The notes beneath the pieces were generated by a model. The model had not been told where the DNA came from. It did not search any database and saw only the letters and a program-made list of their open reading frames with translations. A program made the position numbers and the translations under genes. Source: Portulaca oleracea (Eukaryota > Streptophyta > Magnoliopsida > Caryophyllales > Portulacaceae). Taken from it: a stretch of 64,000 nucleotides of DNA. This document shows, piece after piece, positions 47,876-60,274 of this stretch (position 1 is its first letter; each line of letters opens with the position of its first letter). The DNA lies in the NCBI GenBank assembly GCA_029582165.1, contig CM055881.1, positions 17,412,594 to 17,476,593 of the forward strand, written 5' to 3'.

Positions 47876-50869
47876 CTAATATCCGCGTGTTGCTGCGCCT
47901 TCAAAAACAATACCCGGGCGTTGTTAGATAGGGATACTATCATGCTCACGATATAAAACTTATGAAACAAACTCCCGCGAAATCAAGATTTGATTTCATG
48001 GGTGTTCGTTCCATAAGTTTTTCCTAAACTGAATGCGTTGCGACCAGCATTCATACGTTGCAAGCACATGATGGCCTATATATAAAACTCTGATAGCTTG
48101 TTCCCCATAACAAGGCTGAATTTGCATTTGAAGATGTCCCTTTAATTAAGTTAACCAACGAAGTTGGCAGCCGCGTAAAATTGTACCTAACCAAATATAA
48201 TTACTAACTCACTTACTAATAACTACCAAAATCATCCAAACTCAACCAATTCTAAGCTACTATAAATGTTAACTTACCTACTGTTCAACCCTAAACATTG
48301 CACGTAACATATTAACGTTTTCCATGTCATAGTTTCAAATGAATTTGAAGTGTGCTAAAACAACATTTCAAAGACTAAGGATGATTATCCCCAACTTTTC
48401 AATATGTTGTTTAGCGACAAACCACAATGAATTTCATGGAAAAAAGTACTTCTCAGCAATGTTTTCTTTGATTTCAAGTTGGGATGATATTCTCTATAAT
48501 GTCGTTGCTCTCCTAAACTTTAATAAAACGTCATTTTTTTTCTATGCTTTGTTCATCAACTAATCCTAGTAGCTTCCCTTGCATAAGGTTTTCATCAACC
48601 ATAAACCCTAAATCCCAAACTATAAACTCTAAACCCTAACCATAAATAACAAACCCACTTAGAAACAAACATAATAAAAATTAACATAAACAAATTAACA
48701 AACACAATAAAGTTAATAAAATCTTTTAATAATTATGGACATACATATTATTCAACAATTTTAACTAACACCAACGCATGCAAACATTAAACTTTTTGCA
48801 CAAAACCAATACATAAAAACTAAATTTTTACAAATAATACACAATTAACAAGGAAGCATGTATAGCGATTTCCAGCCTTTAGGAATTACGGTAGTTACGG
48901 TAATTCCCACAATATCGGTCGTACACGTGGCAAGATAAAATCTCATGCGTCGATTTTATTTTATTTTTTAAAATTGTGAAAAGTATGTAAAATTAATTAG
49001 AAAATATTGTGCTAAGGGTATGTTTGTAAACTCCATCTAAAGAGCGAAGTAGGGGTTCCTCAACAAAAACAACCACCATCGTTCATGGTTACCGGCGACC
49101 CACCGACCTCCATAGTTTTCGATGAAAAGACACTGACCGCGGGATGTATTCCGTCAACATCGTCACTGTCAGATGGATACCGGGAGATAGAACCAATCGG
49201 GAAAAAAATTGAAATGAATTGGCTACTGTGATCGGCGTTTGAGAACGTCATTGGTTTCCGGCGATGGAGGTTCGTATTCCTAAATCGGTAATCATGGCGG
49301 CTCGTCTGCGGTTGGCGGTGATTGGTCGGGGCCGTAACAAGAGTTGTGGAGACGGACGGTGAAGTCAAGAAAGACAGAAAGTCGTTTTGACTTTCAATTC
49401 CCAGCTGCTTTCATCAGTAATTAATAGTTTCGTTGCAAAGGGATTTGGAATAGGGCCTTGTGGTTGAATGGAATGGGGTTTACTTAATGTATTTTAGGTT
49501 AGTGGTTTGATTCCTTGTTCTCTTAGTTTTAAAATTTTTTCTCCTCTTAATATTTATATATGAGTTTTGAGTTTATGACCTGTTTCTTAAATATGGTAAT
49601 CTCACCATTATACTTTGAGCAAATTCATGTGTTGTGATGGATTGGGGTTTACGTATTTTATTTTAGGTCTCTAGTTTGAGTCTTAGTGTTTGTAATTTTT
49701 TCATTCAGTGTTTATGTTTGGCTATCTGTGAACATTTTTCATTCGGTGTTTATTTTAGGCCATGGTATTGGAATTGCTCACCCCTAATATTTAGAATATT
49801 TCCTTAATTATATTCTTTATATAATATTAAATCTTAAAATAGAGTCCAAATCTAACATATCTTTATTACACAAATAAACTAAAATTTCACAATTAGGCGT
49901 CGAAACGCATCAACCCGAGCTTACACAAATAGAGTCCAATCAATGTAAAAATAATATTTATAATTTAACAACAATTTTTTTAAAAAAAAAATAAAAAAAT
50001 GACATATGGATAAAAAAAATTAAGAGATGTGCAACTTAAAGTCATAATAACAAAAAGCAAAATGATAAACATCTTGCCGCAAGATGGTTAATAATCATCG
50101 TACATTTTCCTAAATCACTTATAAAATTAAATGTAAGTATATTTAAATCATTATAAAGGTATGTTTAATTTCTTTGAAGGTTATTACAACTTATAAACAA
50201 TATAAAAATAATTATTTGTTTATATTTATTGATAAATATAAAATCATACACAAAATGTGCATTGTTTACTATAATTGATAAGATTAGGCTATTATTTATA
50301 TTTTTGACTTAGCTAATAAGTATTATACTCTTATAATTGATAAATATATATAATTATTAGAGAAAATATTATCAAAAGTTACAAAAAATTTTAATATGGA
50401 TAATTCAAAATGGTTATTACCAATTTTGAATCAAGATATATATCATTGTCAAAAAAAAAAAAAAAAGTGCGTGGTGGGTGGACGGAGCGAGCTGTGAAGG
50501 CGCAGGCGTAGCATCCATGCTCTGGTGTTCTTATACTGTTACATTAACACACCCAACCAAACCCAATCCAGCTCCAAAGGAAATCTAGATAGAGTATCAT
50601 AATCCAAAACTGTGACCAATCCCTTCGTCCCACGTGTCAAGTAACACAAAAAGCATAGTAGCATCATCTGATGGTACGAACAAATTAAATGTCGTTATTG
50701 TCCCATTTCTCTCTTATCACTTTATTGGAGCTGATCAGTGTGATCAGTCATTTCAGCCCCTACACCCACCAAAATCAAAGTGTTCACTTTTTTTGCACTT
50801 TTGGCCCCTCATTCCCTAGGCCTTTTTAATTTGTGAACGTACTATTCCAATTAGAACAGAGCAGGCCAC
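47814..50869. other. Intergenic stretch upstream of the CCT gene
   Basis: (TA)n lies at 47814-47872, followed by ATCCGCGTGTTGCTGCGCC, which resembles Micron-like MITE cores. A degenerate AAACCCTAA-like stretch lies at 48597-48660; it is not an ordered telomere array. Bases 49060-49368 are open on the - strand but show no domain. The remainder is AT-rich. Confidence 0.5.
50630..50638 (+). promoter_or_regulatory. G-box/ABRE-like element upstream of the CCT gene
   Basis: CCACGTGTC contains the CACGTG core bound by bZIP and bHLH factors in plants. It lies about 230 bp before the first ATG of the CCT gene. Function is inferred from sequence only. Confidence 0.4.
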
Positions 50870-53800
50870 ATGAAAGATAGAAAAATGTGGAGGAAAAAGA
50901 GTGGAAAGGCAAGGAAGAAGAGGCGTGTAATGTCATTGAATAGTGTATCAAACAGCAGGCATCTAGAAATGAAACGTAGTGGTGAGGCAGCTGCAGCTAC
51001 AGCTACTACTCCGGATCCTGAGGAACCGGAAAGTATGGCGGATCAAATGTTTACGGAACAAGGGCCAGGGCCCACCACTCTGACGGGGCTGCTAAACGGT
51101 GACGTTTCGACTAGTACTACTACTTCGGAGTTGTCATACTACGATAGAGTGAAGAATGCGAGGTCACTGGTAATTAGGACAGCGATGAGAAGGAGCAGAG
51201 ACAGAGAGATTGAGGAAGAAGAAGAAGAAGAAGAAGAAGAAGAAGAAGAAGAAGAGAGGTGGGTTAGTATTAGTGATGTGGTTGATGTGGTTGACAGCAA
51301 CAACAACAACAACAACAACAACAGCATGAATTCCATTGAGGATCAGGAGGTAACTTCCTCCGCTGGTTGCTTCTCTCCCTTCAGGTTGAAGTTGGATTAT
51401 CAGCAGGTTTTGAATGCCTGCTCTGCCTCTCTGTCTGCCTCTGGGAACCCACCCTTTTTCCAACCTCTACTTTTTCATCATCACCCCCTCCTCCCTTTTG
51501 TAAGTTTTCTTTTCTTTTTTTTCTCTTTTTTACTGCAACACTTTTTACCTCCCTTACATATTTTAACTAACAACAATCATACCTTCACGAGCATACATCA
51601 ATGCCTCAAATTCACCTTCAGATGTTGCTAAGAAAGTTCCATTATTTTCATAAATATAGAAAAAATATGTCAAAGATTTTTAAAATATCTCATGATATAG
51701 GTAACCTGTTAAACAGGTAGAAGGGAAAATAAATTAATGACTTAGATTTATTCATAATTGATCAACTGTTCATATTGCGCAACAATCATAGTTTTAAAAA
51801 AAATGACTATCTTAAGAATTTTTGTTGAAAATAAGTAAAAAGTTTGTAGACTTACGTTAAATTCATGGGTTAATCCTATTTATCATAATTTATCAAAACT
51901 TATGAAAAATAACCAAAATTAAAAGACAAAAAAAATTTTAAATTTAACATATTAGGAAAAATTTGCTAAAAGTTACCAAAATTTAATTTTCACACAACTG
52001 TTTTTTACCCATGAATTTGACATATCCCGAGGTGCCACTTGTTTGTGAGTATACTTTGGCCCTGTTCTCATGGTTGACAACTGCGGTTAAAGATACTGCA
52101 TGATTCTTACAACTCACCATACTTCACCACAAATCATTACTTTTCTCTCTCCTCACTTTTCTCTTCTACTTTTTACATTTTCTCTCCTCACCTATCCTAC
52201 ATATCAATAATATACCACAATTCCACCACACCATACTGCAAAATACCGTAGAAAAGAACAGGTTGTGGAACATTTACGAATGTAGTCAAATTTGATAAAA
52301 CTGAGTTGAATGGTTCAACCGCTGATTGGTACATTGTTACATTTGACAAATAAGGAGCAATGGAGTGTTCCAGAAAACAGTTTGAATGGGGAAGATAGGA
52401 GGCATTCACAAATAGGATGCAGCACTGGGGAAGAAGAAGAATGGAAAATGGGGCTAAGAGAAGCAAGTCTGTTACGATACAAGCAAAAACGTCAAAGTAG
52501 ATTATTCGCTAAGCGTATTCGATACCAAGTTCGCAAGCTCAATGCTGAGAACCGACCTCGAATCAAGGTACTTCCATCTCAACTTTTGCTAGGTGTTCCT
52601 GACAGTTTGTTGTTGTTGTACTGCGTATTTGTTATTTGTTAAAATGATCACTGAATTATTATTTGTTTGGATGTTATGATAATACCATCAATGAAAAACA
52701 ACGCAAAGGTAATGAGATGCAATGATAATACCCTCAATGATAAATACCTACCATGTAATAATTTGTGATGGAAAGTAACAAAGAACACTCAAAGGTAATG
52801 AGATGCAATGAAAAACAACGCAAATGCGTTAATTTGTCCAAGGGAATGTGGACGAAAAGTGTCCTGCAATGTCATGTAATCTAATTTGCGTGAACAATTT
52901 ATTCGAATAGGGTTTATGCCAAGATTGTTGTTATATATATCTATACTAAGAGAAGTCTAACTACGGATCAAACCTTTTCTTTATATTAAAAACCTTCACT
53001 TATATTAAGAGAAATCAATTCACTTATATGTAAATAGATGCGTGTAATGAAGGATTGAAACATTTAACTCAGAGGTGTCCAATATATTTATTATTACAAA
53101 GTATAAAACAAAAGAAAGCTATAGCATCGCATGCTATGATTCAACGTTTATCCAAACATTCAGCTTGATTCACTAGTGTACCTTATGTCCTAATTTCACT
53201 TAACAAATGAAATCAGAAGAACAACATTCCATCATTTTTTGTTGTTGTTGATAAGAATTTTTTTACATTAGTAGATTATTACCCTCATACCCACAGGAAA
53301 AAAAAAAGATGTTTAATGTCCTCTTTTTAATTGAATTTATAGAGATTTCTATACTTTGCCATCATATTTCCTCTTTTTGATTGAATTTATGGAGATTTCT
53401 ATACTTTCCCATCAGATTTTTTATTGTAGTAAGAAAAAAGTTTATACTTCAACTATCACACATCCTCCAGATATCAGTCAATGTCTCATGAAGCACCTCT
53501 CCAAACTCAACAAAGTCTCTCTATGTCTAACTTGTGATCCTTACTCCACCACTCAGCCCTAACTCATCCAGATTTGTCTTTCCATGTCTCCTTGAATTCA
53601 ATCAAAACCTTTTTTCATTGAACAACATAAGGATGAAAAGGATCAAAGTTTAAATAGGAGTCAACCAATAGATCGAAAAGGAGACAACATCAAGATCTAT
53701 TAATTCCATTGCCTTCTCTCATTGCTCTATGTCTATTTGGCAAACCTTCTTCTCCTTCAATTCAATGAAAACAATGAATAGTGATGTCAGCAAAGGCATA

Positions 53801-56800
53801 TATATATACATGCAGTAAAAACAGAATTGAAAGCCTGTAATCCCTCAAATGCAAAATTCATTAGAAATAAACAATAAATAATAATAAAGCATACAACTTG
53901 GAGTCACCAGTGTATCTACAAAATCAAACATCCAACCCTATATATTTTTTTCGATTATAAAAGTCCAGCAACAAAAGTTGCTTACAAAACAGCAAGACAA
54001 CTTTAACAAGGTTCACCAAAATAAAACAAAACCAACATTAAACTAAACAGCAACTAAAGATTATCCATCAAATTGCTCTCCTATCTTGCTGCCACTGCTC
54101 TATGAACATCCTCGTCGCAGTCTCTTGATCTTCCAGAATGATGCCAATGTCACAAAAAAACTTAGCCACCCTACGAGCTTCATCAACCATTCTATCAAAC
54201 GAACTATCCACGGTGATCCATCTAAATGGCTGCAATTTTCTGCTTGTTTTTTTTTCTTCCTGGTGGCCCTAGAAGCTGCTTTTTTGACCAGCTGTCATTT
54301 GGATTTCATCATAGCTCATTGTTTCCTTTTATGCCTTGTTCTCACCTTAGCAATCACCGGAGAGGAGCCCACGAAATCTAAAGCCAAATCAGGGTCATCG
54401 TCACCAGCACATGATCCAATTGGATTACTAAGTGGTGTACAATCACTGTCGGAGTTAGCCCCTTGGTTGCAATCGTCCCTCCCATTGTGACATCCAATCA
54501 AAAGAACATCTTTGTATGATGGCTTGCTTGCATCCTTAGTGTTAGTGCGAACCTCAATAGGATCTGTGATAGTCTTACTAGACTGAGAGCAACATCGGCC
54601 AAAGGCCCAAGAGAGTCGGCCACAATCGTATTTTCCACAATGGTATTATCCGACCCAATATTACCGGCACATAAAGGGGAAAAGTTGGGTGATTTGATCC
54701 CCCCAAGTGAACCATGGCCAACAACTTTCTTGAGAACCCATTTCTGAATGAGCTTTGAATCAACTGAAGGTCTTTTATGGAGAATTTTTTGGAACTTAGC
54801 CCAAGTCACAACCAACTTTTTTGTGATGAATAAACTTATGGTTCATACTTTCAATAGCTTTTCTCCCTTCCTCCTTGCTAGCAAACCTCACAATCCGAAC
54901 CTTCTACCATTTTTGCCTAATTTTGAGGGGACATATGCATCAACCACCTCACCACAACTACTGAATAAACTTTTAAGCCCTGTATTCTCCATATTAAAAG
55001 GCAAATTATAAATGAAACGGGAGAAAATTTAAATATCCTTGTCAAGCTTTTCAGATACCACAGAGGTAGCATTAGCAGGATGACGGTTCGACGCATAGGA
55101 TGAGTTAACTAAATCCTCATTCAATCCCCGTGACTCTTTCAAACCAATTAAAACTTCAAAGGCCCTGTTTAAAGAAGCCAAACAACCAACACTAGAGGCA
55201 CCACCCTCCAAAGAAAGAGAGGCAACCAGATTTTCAAGCTCAAGCTTCAAAACATTAAACCTAGCACGAATCTTGTTACAACAATCCATGAATGGGATTA
55301 CAAACACTACACCCTCACCCCCACAATAGACACCACCAAAGGCTCACTCACCATCCTCAAAGAAAGAGCAAACACTAGAAAAGCACCAGACAACACCAAG
55401 TTACCAGAAACTACTGAGAAGAATAGAAGTTGGTATTACCACTGCCGAGAAAACCTTCCAAAGGCAACGATTAACCGAGGCCATAGCCCGTTCATACATT
55501 ATATATAAAGTTACTGTTTTGCATCCTCAACATTCAACATAATTAAAATTCAATACACAAATTCAGAAATGCAAACTCAAATCAACATGCTTTGCCATAG
55601 CCCGTTCATACATAAAAGGATAAATAAAACAACAAACCAACAATAATCCATCGCCAATCATAAATTTTCCATAGGAGACAACAATAAAATAATTAGGATT
55701 GTGGCCGAGCATGACAATAGCATAATCACCAACATATATATGTAAAGATTAGTATTTAAAGAACCGTAGAAATAAAAGAGTGTATATACAAGTGAGGTTC
55801 TTGGGCCTGTGAACATAGCAGCTCATCTCATTATAACAATCTCACTAATCAATTAACAAAGCTCAATAGGGTTTTTTTTTAACCCTAAGGAATGCCCCAT
55901 GAAACAAATAGATCATAAAGTTCCAACCAAGATTATAAGGTTCCACTTTGTGAGAAATATTAAAATTTTTATTTTGAATGTTATTGTTAGATGCACTAGG
56001 TATGAAACTTGTGCCAAAATCACCCTGAATACGAAACAAAAACATTAAAAAAAAAATAAAGTTTGATATTTCTCACAAATTTGAACCTCATAAATCTTGT
56101 TTGGAACTTTGTGGTCCATTTGCTTCTTAGGCCACCGCTTGGGGTCAATAACCCAACTCAATAATAACTTGTGCTATGTGCTAATTTTATCTTCACAAAA
56201 AGAGTTTGAGTGTCTTTGGCAATAACCTTGGGGTTACATTTAGCGCTCTGACGAAGTCAAAATTCTGATTGGGTTAGTATTAGTGTTCCATAAATTAACA
56301 TTTCAAGTAACGATTAGTGTTTTGAGCAATGTTTCTCAAACATTAAGAAAGTTAGTATTGTTTTATATTTTTTATTCAAAAAATACCTATTGAAAATTTT
56401 ATCTTTTATATTTTTTATTCAGAAAACACCGATTGAAAATTTTATCTTTGATAATTATCAACTTCTTTTTATGTCAATTTGCAATTGCATACTAACTCCA
56501 GTGTGAAATTAGAAATGGTATTAACTATCTGCTAACTGCTAAATTAGAAATGGTATTAGCTACTTAAACCGTTGTCTGCTATCTAAACCATCATTTGCTG
56601 TCTAAGATGCTAATTTTAGTACCTAGCATGATCTTTAAGATAATCATGTCTATATTCTGTATTTGATGATAGAAGAGATACATAGTTTTGTATACAGTCT
56701 AAGTTCATGTTGTTGGTTAATATTAATAACATAGATCTTGGCGCTTCAAAAAAAAAAAAAAAATAAAAAGAAGGGATTGTCACTAATTATAAGTTAACGT

Positions 56801-57013
56801 ACTGATGTGAAGCATAGAAAGTTGCATTTGTATGGCATGATTAGATCTGATATTAGGTATCCAGACATGTACAAGTCTGTTTAGACATTCCCACACTGTA
56901 ATTAGCGATAACTAATAGCAATACCAATAGAAGAAACCCTAATTAGTGCTTATTAAGTCGAATTTCTTGTATTATTTTTGCAGGGTAGATTTGTCAAAAG
57001 AGGTGTTGATTAG
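50870..57013 (+). CDS. CCT-domain (CMF/CIA2-like) regulator, three exons
   Basis: Exons 50870-51499 (donor GTAAGT), 52355-52567 and 56984-57013 give 290 residues in frame. The N-terminus is basic. Residues near 75 onward hold an acidic Glu run (about 115-130) and an Asn run (about 143-150), both encoded by trinucleotide repeats. An FRLKLDYQQVL motif follows near 172. The C-terminus is a CCT domain: REASLLRYKQKRQSRLF, then KRIRYQVRKLNAENRPR, then GRFVKR in the last ten-codon exon. CCT proteins are nuclear and bind NF-Y partners or DNA in light, flowering or plastid-gene control. No B-box is visible, so this is a CMF-type protein resembling CIA2/CIL and ASML2; the exact member is not assigned. 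The start could also be Met 6 or Met 21. The exon 2 acceptor has a weak pyrimidine tract, and an extra small exon cannot be excluded. Confidence 0.8.
53321..53420. repeat. 50-bp tandem duplication in CCT intron 2
   Basis: CTCTTTTTRATTGAATTTAT and the following 30 bp occur at 53321-53370 and 53371-53420 with few differences. Confidence 0.85.
53950..55330 (-). pseudogene. LINE ORF1-like relic in CCT intron 2
   Basis: On the - strand, broken frames give an RRM-like order. IYNLPFNMENTGLKSLF and then SSCGEVVDAYVP are at about 54910-54995, RRFG at about 54890, and a shifted FASKEGEKAIESMNHKF block ends in VVTWAKFQKILHKR (about 54770-54815). This fits the RNA-binding domain of plant LINE ORF1 proteins. 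A downstream acidic segment (CAGDDDPDLALDF) and a basic tail follow. At least two frameshifts are present. It could instead be a captured fragment of a cellular RRM gene. Confidence 0.45.
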
Positions 57014-57789
57014 ACGAAGACGGCGATAGCTTAATAATGTGTAGGATTTGATCTTATGAAGCTGTGCCACAAGGTGCTTAGCTATATGGACCATAGAAGA
57101 TGCATGATAAATAAGAATGGGAGGCATAAAAGCAGGTGGAGAATGTGCATGGGACAACCAAAAGCAAGCTTCAGTGTTGCGAAACGGGACATGGAACTCA
57201 TTATCCTTCTTCTCTCCCCCCCCCCCCCCCCCAATCCCCAGAAATTTAAAAACAAAAAGGGCGTTCAACATCTATTTTATCAACCTTCTCAAATGCATCG
57301 TCAGAAGGGAAAAGATGATTATGAAATTCTGTTCAGTTATTCAATTTGGTATCATGTGCCACTTTGTTATTTTTTAAGAATTTTGTCTTGGTAATTAAAC
57401 TGTAACTTAGTGTAATAGTTGGCCATAAATGTGAAAGGAAGGAACAATAATTTACTTGTTAAATCATAGAAAATAGTCGGGTTAAAGATTTAAAAAGATA
57501 TTATAGAATTATGCTCTGTCTTTTAGATCGGTTGGATAAATTAAGATAAAATAATTTTTGGTAAGTTTGAATAGATTTAGGTAGAAATAAGTGAAATTGG
57601 TAGAGTAAAAGTTGGTTAAATTTGGATAGATTTAAATAAAAATAAGTAAAATTAGGTAAAATCCTCTAAAATATGCTTGTTAGAAAACATAGACAGTTTT
57701 GAATAGTTTATCTAAGCAAAGAACAAGCCTCAAACAGCTTGGGAAAGGTACGTACTTTTGAGCTATCACAAAAGTAGGCTCTTGGGTTA
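57014..57789. other. 3' flank of the CCT gene
   Basis: Presumed 3' UTR followed by non-coding sequence, with a poly-C run at about 57218-57232. Open frames here cross the poly-C and have no domain. Confidence 0.5.
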
Positions 57790-58035
57790 CAACTATGTCA
57801 ATTTTCTACACACCAAGATATCCAAGAGTTCAAGGAACATATAAAAGAGTTGTTAGATAAAAAGCTAATCAGAGATAGTAAGAGTCAACACACCAGCCCT
57901 GCATTCATAGTTAGCTGAGGAAAAAGCAGGAAAAGGTAGAATGGTCATCAATTATAAAAAGCTTAATGATAGCATAATCTTTGATGGATATTATATTCTA
58001 AACAAGACAGTACTCTTCAATAGAATCTAAGGAGC
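57790..58035 (+). pseudogene. Endogenous pararetrovirus (Caulimoviridae-like) RT fragment
   Basis: An 80-codon relic of a reverse transcriptase in two frames. The first half (about 57813-57916) reads like the start of a caulimovirid RT, with ELLDKKLIR and SPAF. After a frameshift near the TGA at 57916, the second half contains RMVINYKKLND and FDGYY, hallmark blocks of badnavirus and florendovirus RT. It ends at a stop near 58030. Such relics are common, non-infectious plant genome residents. Nothing else of a virus genome (movement protein, coat, RNase H) was found nearby, and the relic cannot encode a working enzyme. Confidence 0.65.
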
Positions 58036-58129
58036 CCTATGATACATACCTCACTACGACGACAACTTGTGTTGAGCTCATCTAACCCATCAATAACGAA
58101 AAGTCCATGATCAAGGCTACCATCAAGGC

Positions 58130-58453
58130 TTTGTCTTTGAAACATTCAATGTTTACAAAGCTTGTCCGATGGGTAAAATGACTAAATCACTTTTTACTAG
58201 AATTGGTGAATGTGTTTGTAAGCTATTAGGACTCATACATATAGATCTGTGTGGACCAATAAGTACTAGTGCAATAGGTAGGTATAATTACTTCATTACC
58301 TTTACTGATGATATGAGTAGATACGGATATATCTATTTGATGCATCAGAAATACGAATTTTTATAAAAGTTTAAAGAATTTTAGAATGAAGTACAAAACC
58401 AACCTAACAAGACAATCAAAGCCCTTTGATCGGATCAAGGCAGTGAATATTTG
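58130..58453 (+). pseudogene. Ty1/copia integrase fragment interrupted by Cassandra
   Basis: The + strand frame encodes KACPMGKMTKSLF, then LLGLIHIDLCGPIS with the first catalytic Asp, and YNYFITFTDDMSRYGYIYL with the second FTDD motif. After two stops it continues to SDQGSEY just before 58454, where the Cassandra LTR begins. The rest of the integrase is not visible on the far side. Confidence 0.75.
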
Positions 58454-59130
58454 TGTAACGCCCAGACCCCTTCTCGGGCCGCAGACATTACCGATAACTA
58501 CTTCAAGGATCACTGACTGGCCCTACAAATCACCATGGGTCTTTCTAACATGCTTCGTCCTCGCTCACACGCTGCGTAGGAAAGCTTCCCAAGAGGTCAC
58601 CCATCCTGAGACTACTCCCGGCCAAGCATGATTAACTGAAGAGTTCCCAACGGATGAGCTACCTTAAAAGAAGGTGCACCATGGTGATATAAGTAGTCAT
58701 TTCAATCCCTTTAATCCACACTTAACCATCTATCTAGGGTGTTACAATCACCCCCACTTAAACGCACAACGTCCTCATTATCTGCCACAATCTACTCCAG
58801 AATCTTTGCCCCGCTAGGTGACTGCCCATGGATCTCTCGTCCACCGGCGCAGCTCACGGTCGCCGGTCGACTCTGATAGCATCTGTAAAGCCCTGGCCCC
58901 CTCTCTGGCCGCAGACATTACCGATAACTCCTTCAAGGATTGCTGACTGGCCCCACAAATCACCACGAGTCTTTCTAGCGTGTTTCGTCCTCGCTCACAC
59001 GTTGCCTAGGAAAACTTCCCAAGAGGTCACCCATCTTGAGACTACTCCCAACCAAACACGCTTAATTGAGGAGTTCCCAATGGCTGAGCTACCTTAAAAG
59101 AAGGTGCACCTTGGTGATATAAATAGTCAT
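58454..59130 (-). mobile_element. Cassandra TRIM element with 5S-rRNA-like LTRs
   Basis: On the - strand: a truncated 5' LTR (59130-58884), a ~137-bp internal region with primer site (CTATCAGAGTC) and purine tract (TAAGTGGGGGTG), and a 3' LTR 58746-58454 (293 bp, TGTAACACCC...GGGCGTTACA). Both LTRs contain 5S rRNA-like sequence (about 58579-58655 and 59009-59085), with the A-box (TTAATCATGCTTGG-like) and the C-box GATGGGTGACCTC. The 5S-like promoter in the LTR is the signature of Cassandra. It has no coding capacity and would need another element's enzymes. Confidence 0.85.
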
Positions 59131-59332
59131 TGTAACACCCCGGATATATAGTTAAATGTTGCTTAAAGGGATTGAAATGACTACTTATATCACCAAGGTG
59201 CATCTTTCTTCATGGTAGATCATCCGTTGGAAACTTCTCAGTTAAGCGTGCTTGTTGGAAGTAGTCTCAAGATGGGTGACCTCCTGGGAAGTTTTCCCAT
59301 GCAGCGTGTGAGCAAGGACGAAGCACGCTGGA
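59131..59332 (+). repeat. Extra Cassandra LTR fragment in opposite orientation
   Basis: It starts TGTAACACCCCGG exactly at the end of the truncated - strand LTR. It carries the clearest 5S-like block: AGTTAAGCGTGCTTG (59240-59254), GTAGTCTC, and GATGGGTGACCTCCTGGGAA (59271-59290). It ends near ..AAGCACGCTGG. The two neighbouring LTRs are thus head to head. Confidence 0.8.
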
Positions 59333-59339
59333 AGTACCT

Positions 59340-59689
59340 TAATGATGAATTATGACCTTGACCTAGTTAAGGAATATAAGTGTTGGAAGAATATAATGTC
59401 GGACATAAAGTTGATATCAAAACTTAATACAAAAGATTATATAGCCGTTAGCATTAAAAACTGATTTTGGCACTCAACACGGTCCGTGTTGACCGTACCA
59501 CAGTCTGTGTTGAGCCCAGACTTGGTTTTTATGCTCTCTAGAGACCTACACGATCCGTGTTGGTCTCAAACTCATCCGTGTTTATCATATTCTTGATGTT
59601 TATCTTATATATGATCCTTGTACTTGTTCCACACGATTCCTTATACTATATAATCATTGTATACCCTTGAAATAACTCCAACAATCGCC
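59340..59689 (-). repeat. 3' LTR of the copia element (approximate)
   Basis: The start is fixed by the purine tract; the far end is approximate because it abuts the Cassandra fragment. It contains a cluster of CACGGTCCGTGTTG-like imperfect palindromes (59478-59580). Confidence 0.5.
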
Positions 59690-60274
59690 CGCCATTTCAA
59701 GAGTATAAAAGGTCTTGAAATGATCTTACTTAACAAGATAATACCCCCGCCATTTGAGATATACCTTAACTCATAATCACCCGAGAAACCCACAAAACAT
59801 ATGCCTAATGAAAAGTAGATTGCTCGTTGAACTTTTCACTTAGTATATATGAGCAAAAATTGAATCCAAATCACAAAGTAGATATGTCTTTGAACTTTGG
59901 ATTTATATTGATCAACTATACTCATAATACACATACATTTATAATCTTAAGTGTTGATATTTTGACACTGTTATCCGGCATTGTGTCCTTATCCTTCATA
60001 AGTGTTTCAAAACTCTAGCTCATAGTTCCTTTATGTGGCCACACATAACACTTACATAGGTAAACTTTGTAATATATCACCCTTGTAATTAGGCTTTCCA
60101 CAAAGTCTATTAAGAGTATTACTACACAACCTCTTGTCATTACAGATTTCTAAGTATCACCTGACCTTGGGATAAAAATTGATGCTTTCTACTAATTAGA
60201 CAACTCCATACTCATTTGAACTTTAGAAATTGGTGGTATTAATTCCAATTCGTAAAGTTGAGTCTTTGTTGTGA

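Noticed and set aside
49060..49368. 102-codon - strand frame between the TOL and CCT genes
   Set aside because: Low-complexity Thr/Ser/Arg composition, no known domain, no supporting context.
51139..51463. - strand frames rich in Ser, Leu, Val and Phe opposite the CCT exon
   Set aside because: Antisense reading of the GAA/AAC repeats in a real exon.
54086..54490. 134-codon + strand frame in CCT intron 2
   Set aside because: The opposite strand carries the LINE ORF1-like sequence, which explains the open frame better.
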